64,000 nucleotides of DNA from Pseudomonas sp. CC120222-01a (GTDB lineage Bacteria > Pseudomonadota > Gammaproteobacteria > Pseudomonadales > Pseudomonadaceae): NCBI RefSeq assembly GCF_003097235.1, contig NZ_QEQQ01000002.1, positions 310,001 to 374,000 on the forward strand, written 5' to 3'. Made by a program: the position numbers and the translations under genes. The notes under the pieces were generated by a model, which saw only the letters and a list, made by a program, of their open reading frames with translations, ran no database searches and was not told the origin of the DNA. Numbering within the stretch: the stretch's first letter is position 1; every line of letters begins with the position of its first letter. Shown here piece by piece: positions 10,426-21,639 of the stretch.

Positions 10426-10917
10426 TCAATGGCGGCAGGTGCGGGTCCATTCCAGTTTGCGGATATGAACGGTTCCGGCCTGTGAAGTGGATATGGTCAG
10501 GCGGCGAAAAGGCCCTTCGATGACTTGATGGTAGGGGTGTGTGGAAATCGGGCCAGGCCTCAAATCGGTATAGCCGCTGCCGGAGAGAGTAAGCCAGTAG
10601 AAGTTGCGCGGGACCGGGGCGATCAGGTCCATATCGTAGCCGTCGGTATCCAGCAGCATCTGCACATCGTCGAAATGCTGGTCGCTGACAACGTAGTACT
10701 CCAGCCGCAGGCATTCGACTTCCTGGTTGAAGGTGATTTCCACGTCACTGTGCTCGCCAATCACCAGCTCGGTGCCTTCATCGCCTTTGAAGGCTTCATG
10801 CAGGCCGGTCCATGACGTACCGTTGGATCGGATTTTCAGGCCTGAGGGGGTCAGTACTGTCTGGTTGTGCCACAAGAATTGCCTTTCTACCTGTGCGAAA
10901 TGCTCCTCATAGGTCAT
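10426..10917 (-). CDS. Hypothetical protein, 163 residues
   Basis: I do not recognise this protein. It is soluble, acidic and predicted to be beta-rich, with no signal peptide or membrane segment. It begins MTYEEHFAQVERQFLWHNQT and has many aromatic and acidic residues (VVSDQHFDDVQMLLDTDGYD). The start at 10917 is preferred over an upstream in-frame start because AAGGAG lies 7 bases before it. It sits on the same strand as bioA, 78 bases upstream, and could share its transcript. Codon use looks like that of its neighbours. Confidence 0.75.
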   Translation of the reverse strand: MTYEEHFAQVERQFLWHNQTVLTPSGLKIRSNGTSWTGLHEAFKGDEGTELVIGEHSDVEITFNQEVECLRLEYYVVSDQHFDDVQMLLDTDGYDMDLIAPVPRNFYWLTLSGSGYTDLRPGPISTHPYHQVIEGPFRRLTISTSQAGTVHIRKLEWTRTCRH

Positions 10918-11129
10918 GGTGCAGCTCCTTTTGTCGGTTTTTTCAGCCACCTTCGCCAGCTTCACCTAACGCCCAGAAGCCTGGCTACTGACAAAAATGC
11001 CAGTTGCCAAAGGCACTTGATGTCGCCGTGCTGGCAGGGTCCAGATACCTGACGTATTCTTAGCGCATCGACTCTCGGGGCATTCCCGCCTCTTCCCATC
11101 CCTGCTATTTCAACTCGGAGTTCGCCGAC

Positions 11130-12899
11130 ATGGCTGCTGCTTGGGTGCGCCTGTGCGCGTTGGTATTGATCGGTGTGTCCAGCGGCGCCGCGCTGGCAAA
11201 GGACAAGACACCTTCGGCAATCGTGGTGGGTGGCGGCCTGGCGGGCCTGACCGCGGCCTATGAGCTGCAGAACAAAGGTTGGCAGGTCACCCTGCTGGAA
11301 GCCAAGTCGGGCATGGGCGGCCGTTCGGGCCTGGCCACCAGCGAGTGGATCGGCAATGCCAAGGCACAGCCAGTGCTCAACCAGTACCTCGACCGTTTCA
11401 AGCTTGAAACACTGCCCGCGCCGGAATTCGTGCGTACCCCGGGCTACCTGATCGACGGTGAGTACTTCAGCGCCACCGACCTGACCACCAAGCAGCCGGC
11501 CACCGCCGAGGCGCTCAAACGCTACGAGAAAACCCTCGACGACCTGGCCCGTTCGATCGATGACCCGCTCAACCCGCAGGCGAACAGCACCCTGTTCGCC
11601 CTCGACCAGATGAACGTGTCCACCTGGCTCGACAAGCTGCAGTTGCCGACCACCGCGCGCCAGCTGATCAACCAGCAGATCCGCACCCGCTATGACGAGC
11701 CATCGCGCCTGTCGCTGCTCTACTTCGCCCAGCAGAACCGCGTCTACCGTGGCGTCAGTGATCGCGACCTGCGCGCCGCGCGCCTGCCTGGCGGCAGCCC
11801 GGTGCTGGCCCAGGCGTTCGTCAAGCAGTTGAAGACCATCAAGACCAGCTCGCCGGTCACGGCGATCGTGCAGGACAAGGATGGCGTCAGCGTCAAGGTC
11901 GGCAGCACGGACTACAAGGCCGACTACCTGGTGATGGCGATCCCTCTGCGGGCACTGGCCAAGATCCAGATCACGCCAGGCCTGGACAACCAGCACGTGG
12001 CAGCACTCAAGGGCACCAACTACGGCTGGCGCGACCAGCTGATGCTCAAGTTCAAGCAACCTGTATGGGAAAGCCGCGCGCGCATGTCGGGCGAAATCTT
12101 CAGCAACGCCGGCCTCGGCATGCTGTGGATCGAGCCGGCGCTCAAGGGTGGTGCCAACGTGGTGATCAACCTGTCGGGCGACAATGCGCGTCTGCTGCAG
12201 GCCTTTGGCGACAAACAGATGGTCGACCAGGTGCTGATCCGCCTGCATGCGTTCTACCCACAGGCCCGTGGCGCGTTCACCGGTTATGAGGTCAAGCGTT
12301 ACAGCATCGATGCCGGTACCGGCGGCGCCTACCTGGCCTATGGCCCAGGGCAGATCAGCAAGTACTGGCGCCTGTGGGAGCGCCCGGTGCAGCGCATCAC
12401 CTTTGCCGGTGAACACACCGATGCGCTTTACCCAGGCACCCTCGAAGGCGCCCTGCGCAGCGGCCAGCGTGCTGCCAGCCAGGTGCAGGACCTGCTCGCC
12501 GGCAAGTCGTTCGACCCGGCCAAGGCTGCGACCGTCGCGGCAGCGGCGACAGCGGGTGCAGCGGTGGCGAAGAAGGACAGTGGTGGCGGGTTCTTCTCGC
12601 GCCTGTTCGGGGGTTCGGACAAGCCTGACGTGAAGGCTGCTCCGGTTGCCAAGGCCGAGGAAGTTGCACCGGCGCCAGCACCGGCGCCTGCGGCAGCCCC
12701 TGTAGCACCTGCCCCTGCTGAAATCGCCAAGGAAGAACCGGCCAAGCCTGCCGCGACCAAGGCCGCACCGGCCAAGCATACGCCGGCGCACAAGCCTGCG
12801 GCCAAGCAGGCGAAAAAGGCGGTCGAGCCGAAAAAAGCCACGGTCAAGTCCGAACCCGTGAAGAAGCCGGTGGACAATACCCAGGCCAAGGCAAACTAA
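11130..12899 (+). CDS. Secreted flavin amine oxidase with Ala/Pro/Lys-rich C-terminal tail
   Basis: A 589-residue FAD-dependent oxidoreductase of the monoamine oxidase family. Residues 1-23 look like a Sec signal peptide (ending SSGAALA). A dinucleotide-binding motif follows (VVGGGLAGLTAAYEL, then LLEAKSGMGGRS). A C-terminal FAD signature is near residue 430 (ITFAGEHTDALYPGTLEGAL). From about residue 480 the protein changes to low-complexity sequence rich in Ala, Pro and Lys, resembling histone H1 or AlgP tails and running to the end. Substrate is unknown. The ATG at 11130 has CGGAG nine bases upstream. The tail is unusual for this enzyme family. Confidence 0.85.
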   Translation: MAAAWVRLCALVLIGVSSGAALAKDKTPSAIVVGGGLAGLTAAYELQNKGWQVTLLEAKSGMGGRSGLATSEWIGNAKAQPVLNQYLDRFKLETLPAPEFVRTPGYLIDGEYFSATDLTTKQPATAEALKRYEKTLDDLARSIDDPLNPQANSTLFALDQMNVSTWLDKLQLPTTARQLINQQIRTRYDEPSRLSLLYFAQQNRVYRGVSDRDLRAARLPGGSPVLAQAFVKQLKTIKTSSPVTAIVQDKDGVSVKVGSTDYKADYLVMAIPLRALAKIQITPGLDNQHVAALKGTNYGWRDQLMLKFKQPVWESRARMSGEIFSNAGLGMLWIEPALKGGANVVINLSGDNARLLQAFGDKQMVDQVLIRLHAFYPQARGAFTGYEVKRYSIDAGTGGAYLAYGPGQISKYWRLWERPVQRITFAGEHTDALYPGTLEGALRSGQRAASQVQDLLAGKSFDPAKAATVAAAATAGAAVAKKDSGGGFFSRLFGGSDKPDVKAAPVAKAEEVAPAPAPAPAAAPVAPAPAEIAKEEPAKPAATKAAPAKHTPAHKPAAKQAKKAVEPKKATVKSEPVKKPVDNTQAKAN

Positions 12900-12910
12900 A
12901 GCCTGTTCTG

Positions 12911-12987
12911 GCCCCTTCGCGGGCACGCCCGCTCCCACAAAGTACTGCGCTGTAGCTGTGGGAGCGGGCGCGCCCGCGAAGAGGCCA
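12911..12987. repeat. REP inverted pair 3
   Basis: CCTTCGCGGGCACGCCCGCT faces AGCGGGCGCGCCCGCGAAGA. The core (CACG/CGCG) differs from the other pairs in the window. It directly follows the amine oxidase gene and precedes an AT-rich stretch (about 13010-13140) that probably holds the cytochrome b561 promoter. Confidence 0.88.
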
Positions 12988-13150
12988 GTACTGGCAACCT
13001 TAAACTCTCCGACTATTGTTAATGTTTCCTTAATAGGAAACTCACACACTAATCATCGTATTTCTCGATAATCCAAAGCAGTTTTTTAAGCTTTTATTCG
13101 ATACGTTACGCGTTAGTCTGTGCACAGCTTTCACGGGGAACCACGTCATC

Positions 13151-13702
13151 ATGCAACTGCGCAATTCACCTTCTCGCTATGGCGTGGTCAGCATCGTCCT
13201 GCACTGGGGCGTTGCATTGGCAGTCTTCGGCCTGTTCGGCCTGGGCCTGTGGATGGTCGGTCTCGACTACTACGACCCGTGGCGCAAGGCCGGCCCTGAC
13301 CTGCACAAGAGCATCGGCCTGGTGTTGCTGGCGGTGATGCTGTTGCGTGTGGTCTGGCGATTCGTCAGCCCGCCACCGCCGGCACCGGCCAACCATGGGG
13401 CATTCACCCGCATGGCGGCCAAGCTTGGGCATCTGGCGCTGTACCTGGGGCTGTTTGCCGTCATGATCGCCGGTTACCTGATTTCCACTGCCGACGGCGT
13501 CGGTATTCCAGTGTTCGGCCTGTTCGACGTGCCGGCGCTGATCAGCGACCTGCCCGACCAGGCGGACGTGGCCGGCGTGATTCATCTGTGGCTGGCATGG
13601 GGCCTGGTGATCTTCGCCGTGCTGCATGCCCTGGCCGCCCTGAAACACCATTTCATCGACCGTGACGCGACCCTGACCCGCATGCTGGGCCGCAAAGCTT
13701 GA
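13151..13702 (+). CDS. Cytochrome b561 family protein
   Basis: A 183-residue integral membrane protein with four predicted helices and well-placed histidines for two b haems: VLHWGVAL in helix 1, LHKSIGLV in helix 2, GVIHLWLAW and [11 protein letters not shown] in the last helices. The family carries electrons from quinol. It is followed after 34 bases by a YceI protein, the same pairing as yceJ-yceI in E. coli, so the two probably form an operon. The exact electron acceptor is not known. Confidence 0.92.
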   Translation: MQLRNSPSRYGVVSIVLHWGVALAVFGLFGLGLWMVGLDYYDPWRKAGPDLHKSIGLVLLAVMLLRVVWRFVSPPPPAPANHGAFTRMAAKLGHLALYLGLFAVMIAGYLISTADGVGIPVFGLFDVPALISDLPDQADVAGVIHLWLAWGLVIFAVLHALAALKHHFIDRDATLTRMLGRKA

Positions 13703-13736
13703 CTCTCAACCTCAATTGCATAGGAAGGAAGTAAGG

Positions 13737-14315
13737 ATGTTGAAAAAGACTTTTGCCGCTCTGGCGCTCGGTACCGCTCTGTTCTCCGCCGGCCAGGCCA
13801 TGGCTGCCGAGTACAAGATCGACAAGGAAGGCCAGCACGCGTTCGTCGACTGGAAGATCAGCCACCTGGGCTACAGCTTCATCCACGGTACCTTCAAGGA
13901 CTTCAGCGGCGACTTCTCCTGGGACAGCGCCAAGCCTGAGGCCAGCAAGATCAGCGTCGATCTGAAGACCGCCAGCGTCTGGTCGAACCACGCCGAACGT
14001 GACAAGCACATCGCCAGCAAGGACTTCCTGGACGTCGCCAAGTACCCGGATGCCAAGTTTGTCTCCACTGCCGTCAAATCGACTGGCGAGAAGACTGCTG
14101 ACGTGACCGGCGACCTGACCCTGCACGGCGTGACCAAGCCAGTCACCTTCAAGGCCACCTTCAACGGTGAGGGCAAGGATCCGTGGGGCGGCGAGCGCGC
14201 TGGCTTCAACGCCACCACTACCGTGAACCTGAACGACTTCGGCATCAAGGGCCCAGGCCCGACTTCGCAGACCCTGGACCTGGACATCAGTGTCGAAGGT
14301 GTGAAGCAGAAGTAA
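13737..14315 (+). CDS. YceI family periplasmic lipid-binding protein
   Basis: A 192-residue secreted protein. The signal peptide is residues 1-23 (ending SAGQAMA), and the mature chain is a YceI lipocalin-like barrel known to bind isoprenoid lipids. Conserved segments are [52 protein letters not shown] and [18 protein letters not shown]. The ATG at 13737 has AGGAAGGAAG upstream. An in-frame start at 13716 would bury the signal peptide and is less likely. It follows the b561 gene closely and ends at a strong terminator. Confidence 0.93.
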   Translation: MLKKTFAALALGTALFSAGQAMAAEYKIDKEGQHAFVDWKISHLGYSFIHGTFKDFSGDFSWDSAKPEASKISVDLKTASVWSNHAERDKHIASKDFLDVAKYPDAKFVSTAVKSTGEKTADVTGDLTLHGVTKPVTFKATFNGEGKDPWGGERAGFNATTTVNLNDFGIKGPGPTSQTLDLDISVEGVKQK

Positions 14316-14332
14316 GCATTGCCCATGCAATA

Positions 14333-14363
14333 AAAAACGCCGCCCATTGGGCGGCGTTTTTTT
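14333..14363. terminator. Bidirectional terminator between yceI and the helicase gene
   Basis: AAACGCCGCCC and GGGCGGCGTTT form an 11-bp stem with an ATT loop, followed by a T run on the plus strand and preceded by an A run. It can therefore end both convergent genes. Confidence 0.92.
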
Positions 14364-14379
14364 ATGCCTGCTGCGCGAC

Positions 14380-16284
14380 TCAGCCCTTGCGGGTGAGCAG
14401 TGCAGGGCGCTCACCGCGCGGGCGGCTCGGCAGGTCGTCCAGCTGCTCTGGCGTTGGGTAACGGTCGAGCTTGGATTCCTTGCGGATGATCACTGGCTGG
14501 TGCTGTTCACGGGTGCTGCGTACTGCCGGCTCCTGACGCGCTGCATCGTCACGGCCGGCCGAACGGTTGCGGCCAGCGCCATTGTTGTCACGACGGGCGC
14601 CGCCACCGTTGTTGCTGCGTGGGCGCTTGTCGCCGCTGGCGCTGCGCTGCTGGCCGCCAGCATTGCGGCCCTGGCCTTGGCCACCACCGTTGTTGCTGCG
14701 CTGCCCGCCACCTTGGCTTTGGCCCTGGCCTTGACCTGCACCACCCGGACGGCGGTTGCGGCCTTGGCCTTTGCCGTTCTGGTAAGGGCTGACGTAGTCG
14801 GCGCGGTTACCGAAGTTGTCGACATCGTCGTCCAGGAACTCTTCCGGATCACGGTCGGCAGCGGCTTTCGGTACAGGACTGTTGTTGGCTTGCTGTTGCT
14901 GACGCGGTTTCTTGTCACGCGGCTTGCGCTGCTGCTGTGGCTTGTCGCCGGACTTTTCCTTGTCGGCCGGCTTGTCAGCAGCCTGCTGCTTGGCCTTGCC
15001 TTTGTCCTTGCCCTTGTCCTTGCGGCCGCCGTTGGCGTCTTTGCTGCCTTCGCCACGGGCTTGCTGCTGGTTGCGGCCGCCGCGGCCGTTGTTCTGCTGA
15101 CGCTCGCGCACTTCAGGCTTTTCAGCTTCTACCTGGCTGGCATCGAAGCCCATAAGGTCGCCATCCGGGATCTTCTGCTTGGTGACCCGTTCGATGCTCT
15201 TGAGCAGCTTTTCTTCATCCGGCGCGACCATGGAGATGGCTTCGCCCGAGCGCCCGGCACGGCCGGTACGGCCGATGCGGTGCACGTAGTCTTCCTCGAC
15301 GTTCGGCAGCTCGAAGTTGACCACGTGGGGCAGCTGGTCGATGTCCAGGCCACGGGCGGCGATGTCGGTGGCTACCAGCACGCGCACGCTGTTGGCCTTG
15401 AAGTCGGCCAGGGCCTTGGTGCGGGCGTTCTGGCTCTTGTTGCCGTGGATCGCGGCGGCGGTCAGGCCGTGCTTTTCCAGGTATTCGGCCAGGCGGTTGG
15501 CGCCGTGCTTGGTGCGGGTGAACACCAGTACCTGTTCCCAGGCACCCAGCGTGATCAAGTGTGCCAGCAGGGCACGCTTGTGGCTGGCGGGCAGGCGGTA
15601 GACGCGCTGCTCGATACGCTCGACGGTGGTGTTCGGCGGGGTGACCTCGATGCGCTCCGGGTTGTGCAGGAGCTTGTCGGCCAGGTCGGTGATGTCCTTG
15701 GAGAAGGTCGCCGAGAACAGCAGGTTCTGGCGCTTGGCCGGCAGGCGGGCGAGGACCTTTTTCACGTCATGGATGAAGCCCATGTCGAGCATGCGGTCGG
15801 CTTCGTCGAGGACCAGGATTTCCACATGGGCCAGGTCGACCTTGCCTTGGCCGGCGAGGTCGAGCAGGCGCCCCGGGCAGGCGACGAGCACGTCGACACC
15901 CTTGGCGATGGCCTGGATCTGCGGGTTCATGCCGACGCCGCCAAAGATGCAGGCGCTGACCAGAGGCAGGTCGCGGGCGTACACCTTGAAGCTGTCGTGT
16001 ACCTGGGCGGCAAGCTCGCGAGTCGGGGTCAGGACCAGGACGCGCGGCTGGCGCGGGCCATGACGCTGGGATTTGTCGGGGTGGCCGGCCGGGAACAGGC
16101 GCTCGAGGATCGGCAAGGCGAAGCCGCCGGTTTTACCAGTACCTGTCTGTGCGGCGACCATCAGGTCGCGGCCTTGCAACACGGCGGGGATGGCCCGCTG
16201 TTGCACCGGGGTCGGCTGGGTGTAGCCCGCTGCCTCGATAGCGCGGACAAGAGCCTCGGAGAGTCCGAGGGAAGCAAAGGACAT
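14380..16284 (-). CDS. rhlE: DEAD-box RNA helicase, RhlE type
   Basis: A 634-residue ATP-dependent RNA helicase. It starts [20 protein letters not shown] with a Q motif (TPVQQRAIP), Walker [16 protein letters not shown] box [13 protein letters not shown], motif III LFSATF, RGLDI, and motif [17 protein letters not shown]. Residues from about 380 on form a long disordered tail rich in Gly, Asn, Gln, Arg and Lys with many RGG-like and QGQ stretches, probably an RNA-binding or condensation-prone region. Starts further upstream are open, but the ATG at 16284 gives the usual RhlE N-terminus. The family acts in ribosome assembly and RNA decay; several paralogs exist per Pseudomonas genome, so the symbol is provisional. 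Confidence 0.9.
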   Translation of the reverse strand: MSFASLGLSEALVRAIEAAGYTQPTPVQQRAIPAVLQGRDLMVAAQTGTGKTGGFALPILERLFPAGHPDKSQRHGPRQPRVLVLTPTRELAAQVHDSFKVYARDLPLVSACIFGGVGMNPQIQAIAKGVDVLVACPGRLLDLAGQGKVDLAHVEILVLDEADRMLDMGFIHDVKKVLARLPAKRQNLLFSATFSKDITDLADKLLHNPERIEVTPPNTTVERIEQRVYRLPASHKRALLAHLITLGAWEQVLVFTRTKHGANRLAEYLEKHGLTAAAIHGNKSQNARTKALADFKANSVRVLVATDIAARGLDIDQLPHVVNFELPNVEEDYVHRIGRTGRAGRSGEAISMVAPDEEKLLKSIERVTKQKIPDGDLMGFDASQVEAEKPEVRERQQNNGRGGRNQQQARGEGSKDANGGRKDKGKDKGKAKQQAADKPADKEKSGDKPQQQRKPRDKKPRQQQQANNSPVPKAAADRDPEEFLDDDVDNFGNRADYVSPYQNGKGQGRNRRPGGAGQGQGQSQGGGQRSNNGGGQGQGRNAGGQQRSASGDKRPRSNNGGGARRDNNGAGRNRSAGRDDAARQEPAVRSTREQHQPVIIRKESKLDRYPTPEQLDDLPSRPRGERPALLTRKG

Positions 16285-16502
16285 GGGCAATCCTGTTCTC
16301 GTGGGGGCTGGGCCCGTTGGGATATTCTGCCTGGCGCGACGGGCATCGATGGGATGCGATCGCGTCCGGTCCAGCTGGGCTTTCACTGCACATCCGGGAA
16401 GCGGAAGGTGGACGCTAAATTGCGTCGATGCCGATCGGGATGCCTGTTGCGAGGCCGAGCGTCCGGGCGTGAGCCGGGCGGGAAGGCCCGAGTATAACAG
16501 AG

Positions 16503-17291
16503 CTAACGCAGCGTGCTGCTTTCCTGCTGCTCAACGGCGCCAGCAAGATCGCCTGCGTCGCCGATGTAGTGTTCGATAATCGCCTCGAACGCCGGTTCCT
16601 GCTTGAAACGACGCAGTTCTTCGGCAAACGCCTGGGCCAGTTGTTCGCGCCCGGGTTTGCGTGCCAGGCCCAGGTATTGCGCCTGACGGCTGATGACCAG
16701 GGGCAGCTCTTCGACCTGCTGTTCGAGGCCAAGCTGCTTGCGCAGGTAACGCCCGACCAGGCGGTCGGTGACCATCAGATCGATGCGCCCGCGTATGAGT
16801 TTGCCGAAATTGGCTTCGTGGCTCGGCGCGGTTTCGCGGCGGAACGCCTGGGATTCATTGAACGCCCTGTCGTAGGCGTAACCCGGCGACGTGCCTACGG
16901 TCAGGCCGCTGAGGTCATCCAGCTGGCGGATGGCATGGCGCCGGTCGCTGGCCTGAAACAGCACGAACTCGACATCGGACATGGGTTCTGCCGGGTAGAC
17001 CAGATAGGCCTTGCGCGATTCAACCTGGAAAATGTCCATCACGCCGTCAGCCTGGCCCTGTTCCACCAGAGCAAGGCAGCGCTTCCACGGCAGGAACTGC
17101 CAGTCCACCTCGACACCCAGGCGGCGGAATACTTCGGTGGTGACTTCGTAGTCGATCCCTTTGGCCTGGCCACCATCGCGATACACATAAGGCGCCCAGT
17201 CGTCGCTCACCAGGCGCAACCGCTCGCCCAGCGCCATCGGGCTCAGGCAGGCGAGCAGCAGGATGCACAGCAATTGGGCGATGTGGGGCAT
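16503..17291 (-). CDS. Periplasmic solute-binding protein, family 3 (amino-acid type)
   Basis: A 262-residue protein with an N-terminal signal peptide ([16 protein letters not shown]) and a family 3 solute-binding fold: [54 protein letters not shown], then a second lobe with [16 protein letters not shown]. No permease or ATPase gene lies next to it, so it may be an orphan binding protein or serve a remote transporter or sensor. No clear ribosome site precedes the ATG at 17291. The ligand cannot be told from sequence. Confidence 0.85.
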   Translation of the reverse strand: MPHIAQLLCILLLACLSPMALGERLRLVSDDWAPYVYRDGGQAKGIDYEVTTEVFRRLGVEVDWQFLPWKRCLALVEQGQADGVMDIFQVESRKAYLVYPAEPMSDVEFVLFQASDRRHAIRQLDDLSGLTVGTSPGYAYDRAFNESQAFRRETAPSHEANFGKLIRGRIDLMVTDRLVGRYLRKQLGLEQQVEELPLVISRQAQYLGLARKPGREQLAQAFAEELRRFKQEPAFEAIIEHYIGDAGDLAGAVEQQESSTLR

Positions 17292-17354
17292 GGCGCGAGA
17301 TTACGCGCTCAACATGGGCAAGGCCAGTGAAGATCAAAGCCCCCGTTTTCGGCC

Positions 17355-18431
17355 TCAGCGATGGGAGGAACGCAGCAGATGCGCCTCGATATCCTTGCGC
17401 CGGCCGCCCAATGACAGGCGCAGGCTCGGGTGGCGCAGGCACTGGCGCAGTTGCTCGGGCTCGATGCGCCCGTGGCGTTCATTGAGGTTCTCCAGCGCCT
17501 TGTCCCACCAGGCCGTTGCACAGGCGCGATCGAACTCGTTGGGGTAGGGGTAGCAGCCATACAGCAGTTCACGCACGAACTGGCGCTCGCGGCTGGGCAT
17601 GGTCAGGCTCAAGGCTTTGTAACCCAGGCGCTGCAAGGTCGGTGGGCGGGGCAGTTGGTCGTTGACCAGTATCACATCGGCAAGCGCCGCCGGCCCCAGC
17701 GGGTTATCGCCGTGTTTGCGCAGCCAGGCCTGGATCTTGGCGCGGAACTGGGCCTTGCGGCTCCAGTAGTGGTGGATCACGTCGGTGCATTCGGCCAGTT
17801 CCATCTTGCGGTACGCGGCCACCGCCAGGCAGAACTCTTCCAGGGTATAGGCGGTGCGGGCCAACGGGTAGAACTCGTCCATCATGGCAATGGAGCGCTC
17901 CAGCACGTCGGTGTCCTCGGCGCACAGGCCGATCACGCCAGAGTTGACCAGCGGCATCTGGCAGTCGGCGAGGCCGCGTGACTCGAGAATGCCGAGCAGG
18001 TTCGTGTACAGCAGACACTGCTGATTCGCGCCGTAGCGCGCGCCAATGGCGTTGCACAGCAGCGTACCGGGCTTGACCCGCTGGAATAGTTGCAGCGGCG
18101 ACTTGCGGAAGAAGGTATCGGTGTCGATCAGCACAGCCTGAGGATGTTGCTGCAGCACTTGGCGCAGCAGCACATGCTTGCTGCGAAAGTGATAGCCATG
18201 GGGCTGGTTCCAGGCCTTGCGGGTAGCCTCGTCGAGCAGATGAACGGTTACCGGCAGTTTCCCGTACGGCTCGGCATTGTCGGTGTAGACCTGAATGTCG
18301 ATGGGGAAATCAGCACTACCCCCCAGGTGCGCGAGGGCGCTGACAATGCTGAAGCAGGCTTCCTGGTGATAGGTGGCAGGGCCGAACGCCAGGTACACGA
18401 GCTGAGGGCGAGATGGCAGGAAATGTTGCAT
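17355..18431 (-). CDS. Glycosyltransferase-like protein with DxD motif, function unknown
   Basis: A 358-residue soluble protein that I do not recognise by name. The N-terminal half has a pattern of a nucleotide-sugar transferase of GT-A fold: LVYLAFGPATYHQEACFSIV, then VYTDNAEPYG and a DTD motif at about residues 103-105 in AVLIDTDTFF, which would fit metal-sugar nucleotide binding. YHFRSKHVLLRQVL precedes it. No signal peptide or membrane helix is seen. The ATG at 18431 is chosen; a GTG at 18443 is also in frame. The neighbours are unrelated, so context does not help. Confidence 0.65.
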   Translation of the reverse strand: MQHFLPSRPQLVYLAFGPATYHQEACFSIVSALAHLGGSADFPIDIQVYTDNAEPYGKLPVTVHLLDEATRKAWNQPHGYHFRSKHVLLRQVLQQHPQAVLIDTDTFFRKSPLQLFQRVKPGTLLCNAIGARYGANQQCLLYTNLLGILESRGLADCQMPLVNSGVIGLCAEDTDVLERSIAMMDEFYPLARTAYTLEEFCLAVAAYRKMELAECTDVIHHYWSRKAQFRAKIQAWLRKHGDNPLGPAALADVILVNDQLPRPPTLQRLGYKALSLTMPSRERQFVRELLYGCYPYPNEFDRACATAWWDKALENLNERHGRIEPEQLRQCLRHPSLRLSLGGRRKDIEAHLLRSSHR

Positions 18432-18525
18432 TGCAGGCGACACCTATCAGAGCCAGAAAGTAAATAAGGCCCTAGTCTACGACTAAAGCCTTAATTGTTT
18501 CAGAATCTGATGATGCCAAAAAGTT

Positions 18526-19371
18526 TCAGCGTGGCAGTTTCAGATTGTTCCAGATCGCCAGGCTCGCCTCGGCCTGGTTAAGGGTATAGAAGTGCAGGCC
18601 CGGTGCGCCGCCTTGCAACAGTTGCTCGCACATGTGGGTGATGACTTCTTCGCCAAAGGCCTGGATGCTCGCCGTATCGTCGCCGTAGGCTTCCAGCTGC
18701 TTGCGGATCCAGCGCGGGATTTCGGCGCCGCAGGCATCAGAGAAGCGTGCCAGTTTGCTGTAGTTGGTGATCGGCATGATGCCGGGCACCACCGGGATGT
18801 TCACACCCATTTTCTGCACACGCTCGACGAAGTAGAAGTAGCTGTCGGCGTTGAAGAAGTACTGGGTGATGGCGCTGTCGGCACCGGCCTTGACCTTGTG
18901 CACGAAGTTGCCCAGGTCGGCCTCGAAGTTGCGCGCCTGTGGGTGCATTTCCGGATAGGCAGCGACTTCCAGGTGGAAGTGGTCGCCGCTTTCCTGGCGG
19001 ATGAACTCGACCAGGTCGCTGGCATAACGCAGTTCGCCACTGGCCATGCCCATGCCCGACGGCAGGTCCCCACGCAGGGCAACGATGCGCTTGATGCCGG
19101 CCGCCTTGTACTCGGCCAGCAGGGCGCGCAGTTCGTCCTTGGTGTCGCCGACGCACGACAGGTGTGGCGCGGCAGGGACCTTCACTTCGCTTTCCAGCTG
19201 CAGCACGGTGTTCAGCGTGCGGTCGCGGGTAGAGCCACCGGCACCGTAGGTGCAGGAGAAGAAGTCCGGGTTGTACGCGGCCAGCTGGCGGGCAACGCCC
19301 ATCAGCTTCTCGTGACCGGCGTCGGTCTTGGTTGGGAAGAACTCGAAACTGTAACGGCGATCTTGGGACAT
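18526..19371 (-). CDS. metF: 5,10-methylenetetrahydrofolate reductase MetF
   Basis: A 281-residue flavoprotein that reduces methylene-THF to methyl-THF for methionine synthesis. Visible motifs are SFEFFPTKTDAGHEKL at the start, SCTYGAGGSTRDRT, ALRGDLPSG and AITQYFFNADSYFYFVERV, then GIMPITNYSKLARFS. The ATG at 19371 gives the usual length; the upstream in-frame extension lies in repeat-rich spacer. It lies downstream of ahcY on the same strand, but a terminator hairpin stands between them, so at least part of its transcription is independent. Confidence 0.97.
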   Translation of the reverse strand: MSQDRRYSFEFFPTKTDAGHEKLMGVARQLAAYNPDFFSCTYGAGGSTRDRTLNTVLQLESEVKVPAAPHLSCVGDTKDELRALLAEYKAAGIKRIVALRGDLPSGMGMASGELRYASDLVEFIRQESGDHFHLEVAAYPEMHPQARNFEADLGNFVHKVKAGADSAITQYFFNADSYFYFVERVQKMGVNIPVVPGIMPITNYSKLARFSDACGAEIPRWIRKQLEAYGDDTASIQAFGEEVITHMCEQLLQGGAPGLHFYTLNQAEASLAIWNNLKLPR

Positions 19372-19381
19372 CTGGCGTTCC

Positions 19382-19413
19382 TCGAGCAGCAAGCCTCAAG
19401 CAGCAAGCTGCAA
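19382..19413. repeat. Short AGCAAGC-type direct repeats before metF
   Basis: Imperfect repeats of AGCAAGC/AAGCTGCAAG lie just upstream of metF. Such runs are frequent in Pseudomonas intergenic DNA. No function can be read from the sequence. Confidence 0.5.
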
Positions 19414-19417
19414 GTAA

Positions 19418-19447
19418 AAGCCAGATCGGTGAAGGCCGATCTGGCTT
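19418..19447 (-). terminator. Rho-independent terminator between ahcY and metF
   Basis: AAGCCAGATCGG pairs perfectly with CCGATCTGGCTT over a 6-base loop, and the minus strand continues with T residues. A second smaller hairpin (about 19469-19492, GCTTTGAAGCG / CGCTTCAAGC) stands between it and the ahcY stop codon. Confidence 0.8.
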
Positions 19448-19497
19448 GGGCATCGTTCAGGTTTCGGCTTTGAAGCGTGTCGCTTCAAGCCTGCCGC

Positions 19498-21072
<1,575 letters not shown>

Positions 21073-21204
21073 TTATAGCCGTGGCTGTGTGACACACCCA
21101 AGGCTTTCTGTCGATTTATCGCGACGATAGTCGATGTTCAATGGAGCGCTGGCGGCCGCTCTGCCATCATTACTTCACGTTAGCCAAGCCGGTCAGGAGT
21201 ACAG

Positions 21205-21606
21205 ATGAACTTTCACACCCGCAAATGGGTTAAACCCGAAGACCTCAACCCCAACGGCACGCTGTTCGGCGGCAGCCTGCTGCGCTGGATCGACGAAGAA
21301 GCGGCGATCTACGCCATCGTCCAGCTGGGCAACCAGCGCGTGGTGACCAAGTACATGTCGGAGATCAACTTCGTCAGTGCCTCGCGTCAGGGCGATATCA
21401 TCGAACTGGGCATCACCGCCACCGAGTTTGGCCGTACCTCGATCACCCTCAAGTGTGAAGTACGCAACAAGATCACTCGCAAGAGCATTCTGACGGTCGA
21501 CAAGATGGTCTTCGTCAACCTGGGCGAAGACGGCTTGCCGGCGGCCCATGGGCGTACCGAGATCAAGTACGTCCAGGACCAGTTCCCGGATTCCGCAGTC
21601 GAGTGA
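21205..21606 (+). CDS. Acyl-CoA thioesterase, hotdog fold (YciA type)
   Basis: A 133-residue single-hotdog acyl-CoA hydrolase. The family motif is at the N-terminus: NPNGTLFGGSLLRWIDEEAA, with the catalytic acidic residue in WIDE. VVTKYMSEINFVSASRQGDI follows. Members hydrolyse medium to long acyl-CoAs as hexamers in the cytoplasm. It is divergent from ahcY and shares the intervening region of about 300 bases, which also holds the riboswitch and both promoters. It ends at a terminator. Confidence 0.9.
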   Translation: MNFHTRKWVKPEDLNPNGTLFGGSLLRWIDEEAAIYAIVQLGNQRVVTKYMSEINFVSASRQGDIIELGITATEFGRTSITLKCEVRNKITRKSILTVDKMVFVNLGEDGLPAAHGRTEIKYVQDQFPDSAVE

Positions 21607-21610
21607 ATGT

Positions 21611-21639
21611 CAGGGGCCGCAAAGCGGCCCCTGCCTTTT
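21611..21639. terminator. Terminator after the thioesterase gene
   Basis: AGGGGCCGC and GCGGCCCCT form a 9-bp stem with an AAA loop followed by GCCTTTTC. It stands at the junction with the convergent antiporter gene. Confidence 0.8.

Noticed and set aside
14347-16497. Long open frame on the plus strand opposite the helicase gene
   Set aside because: It lies fully antisense to a clear DEAD-box gene with all motifs; its composition (Ala/Val/Leu runs, then Gln/His-rich) is the usual shadow of a GC-rich gene.
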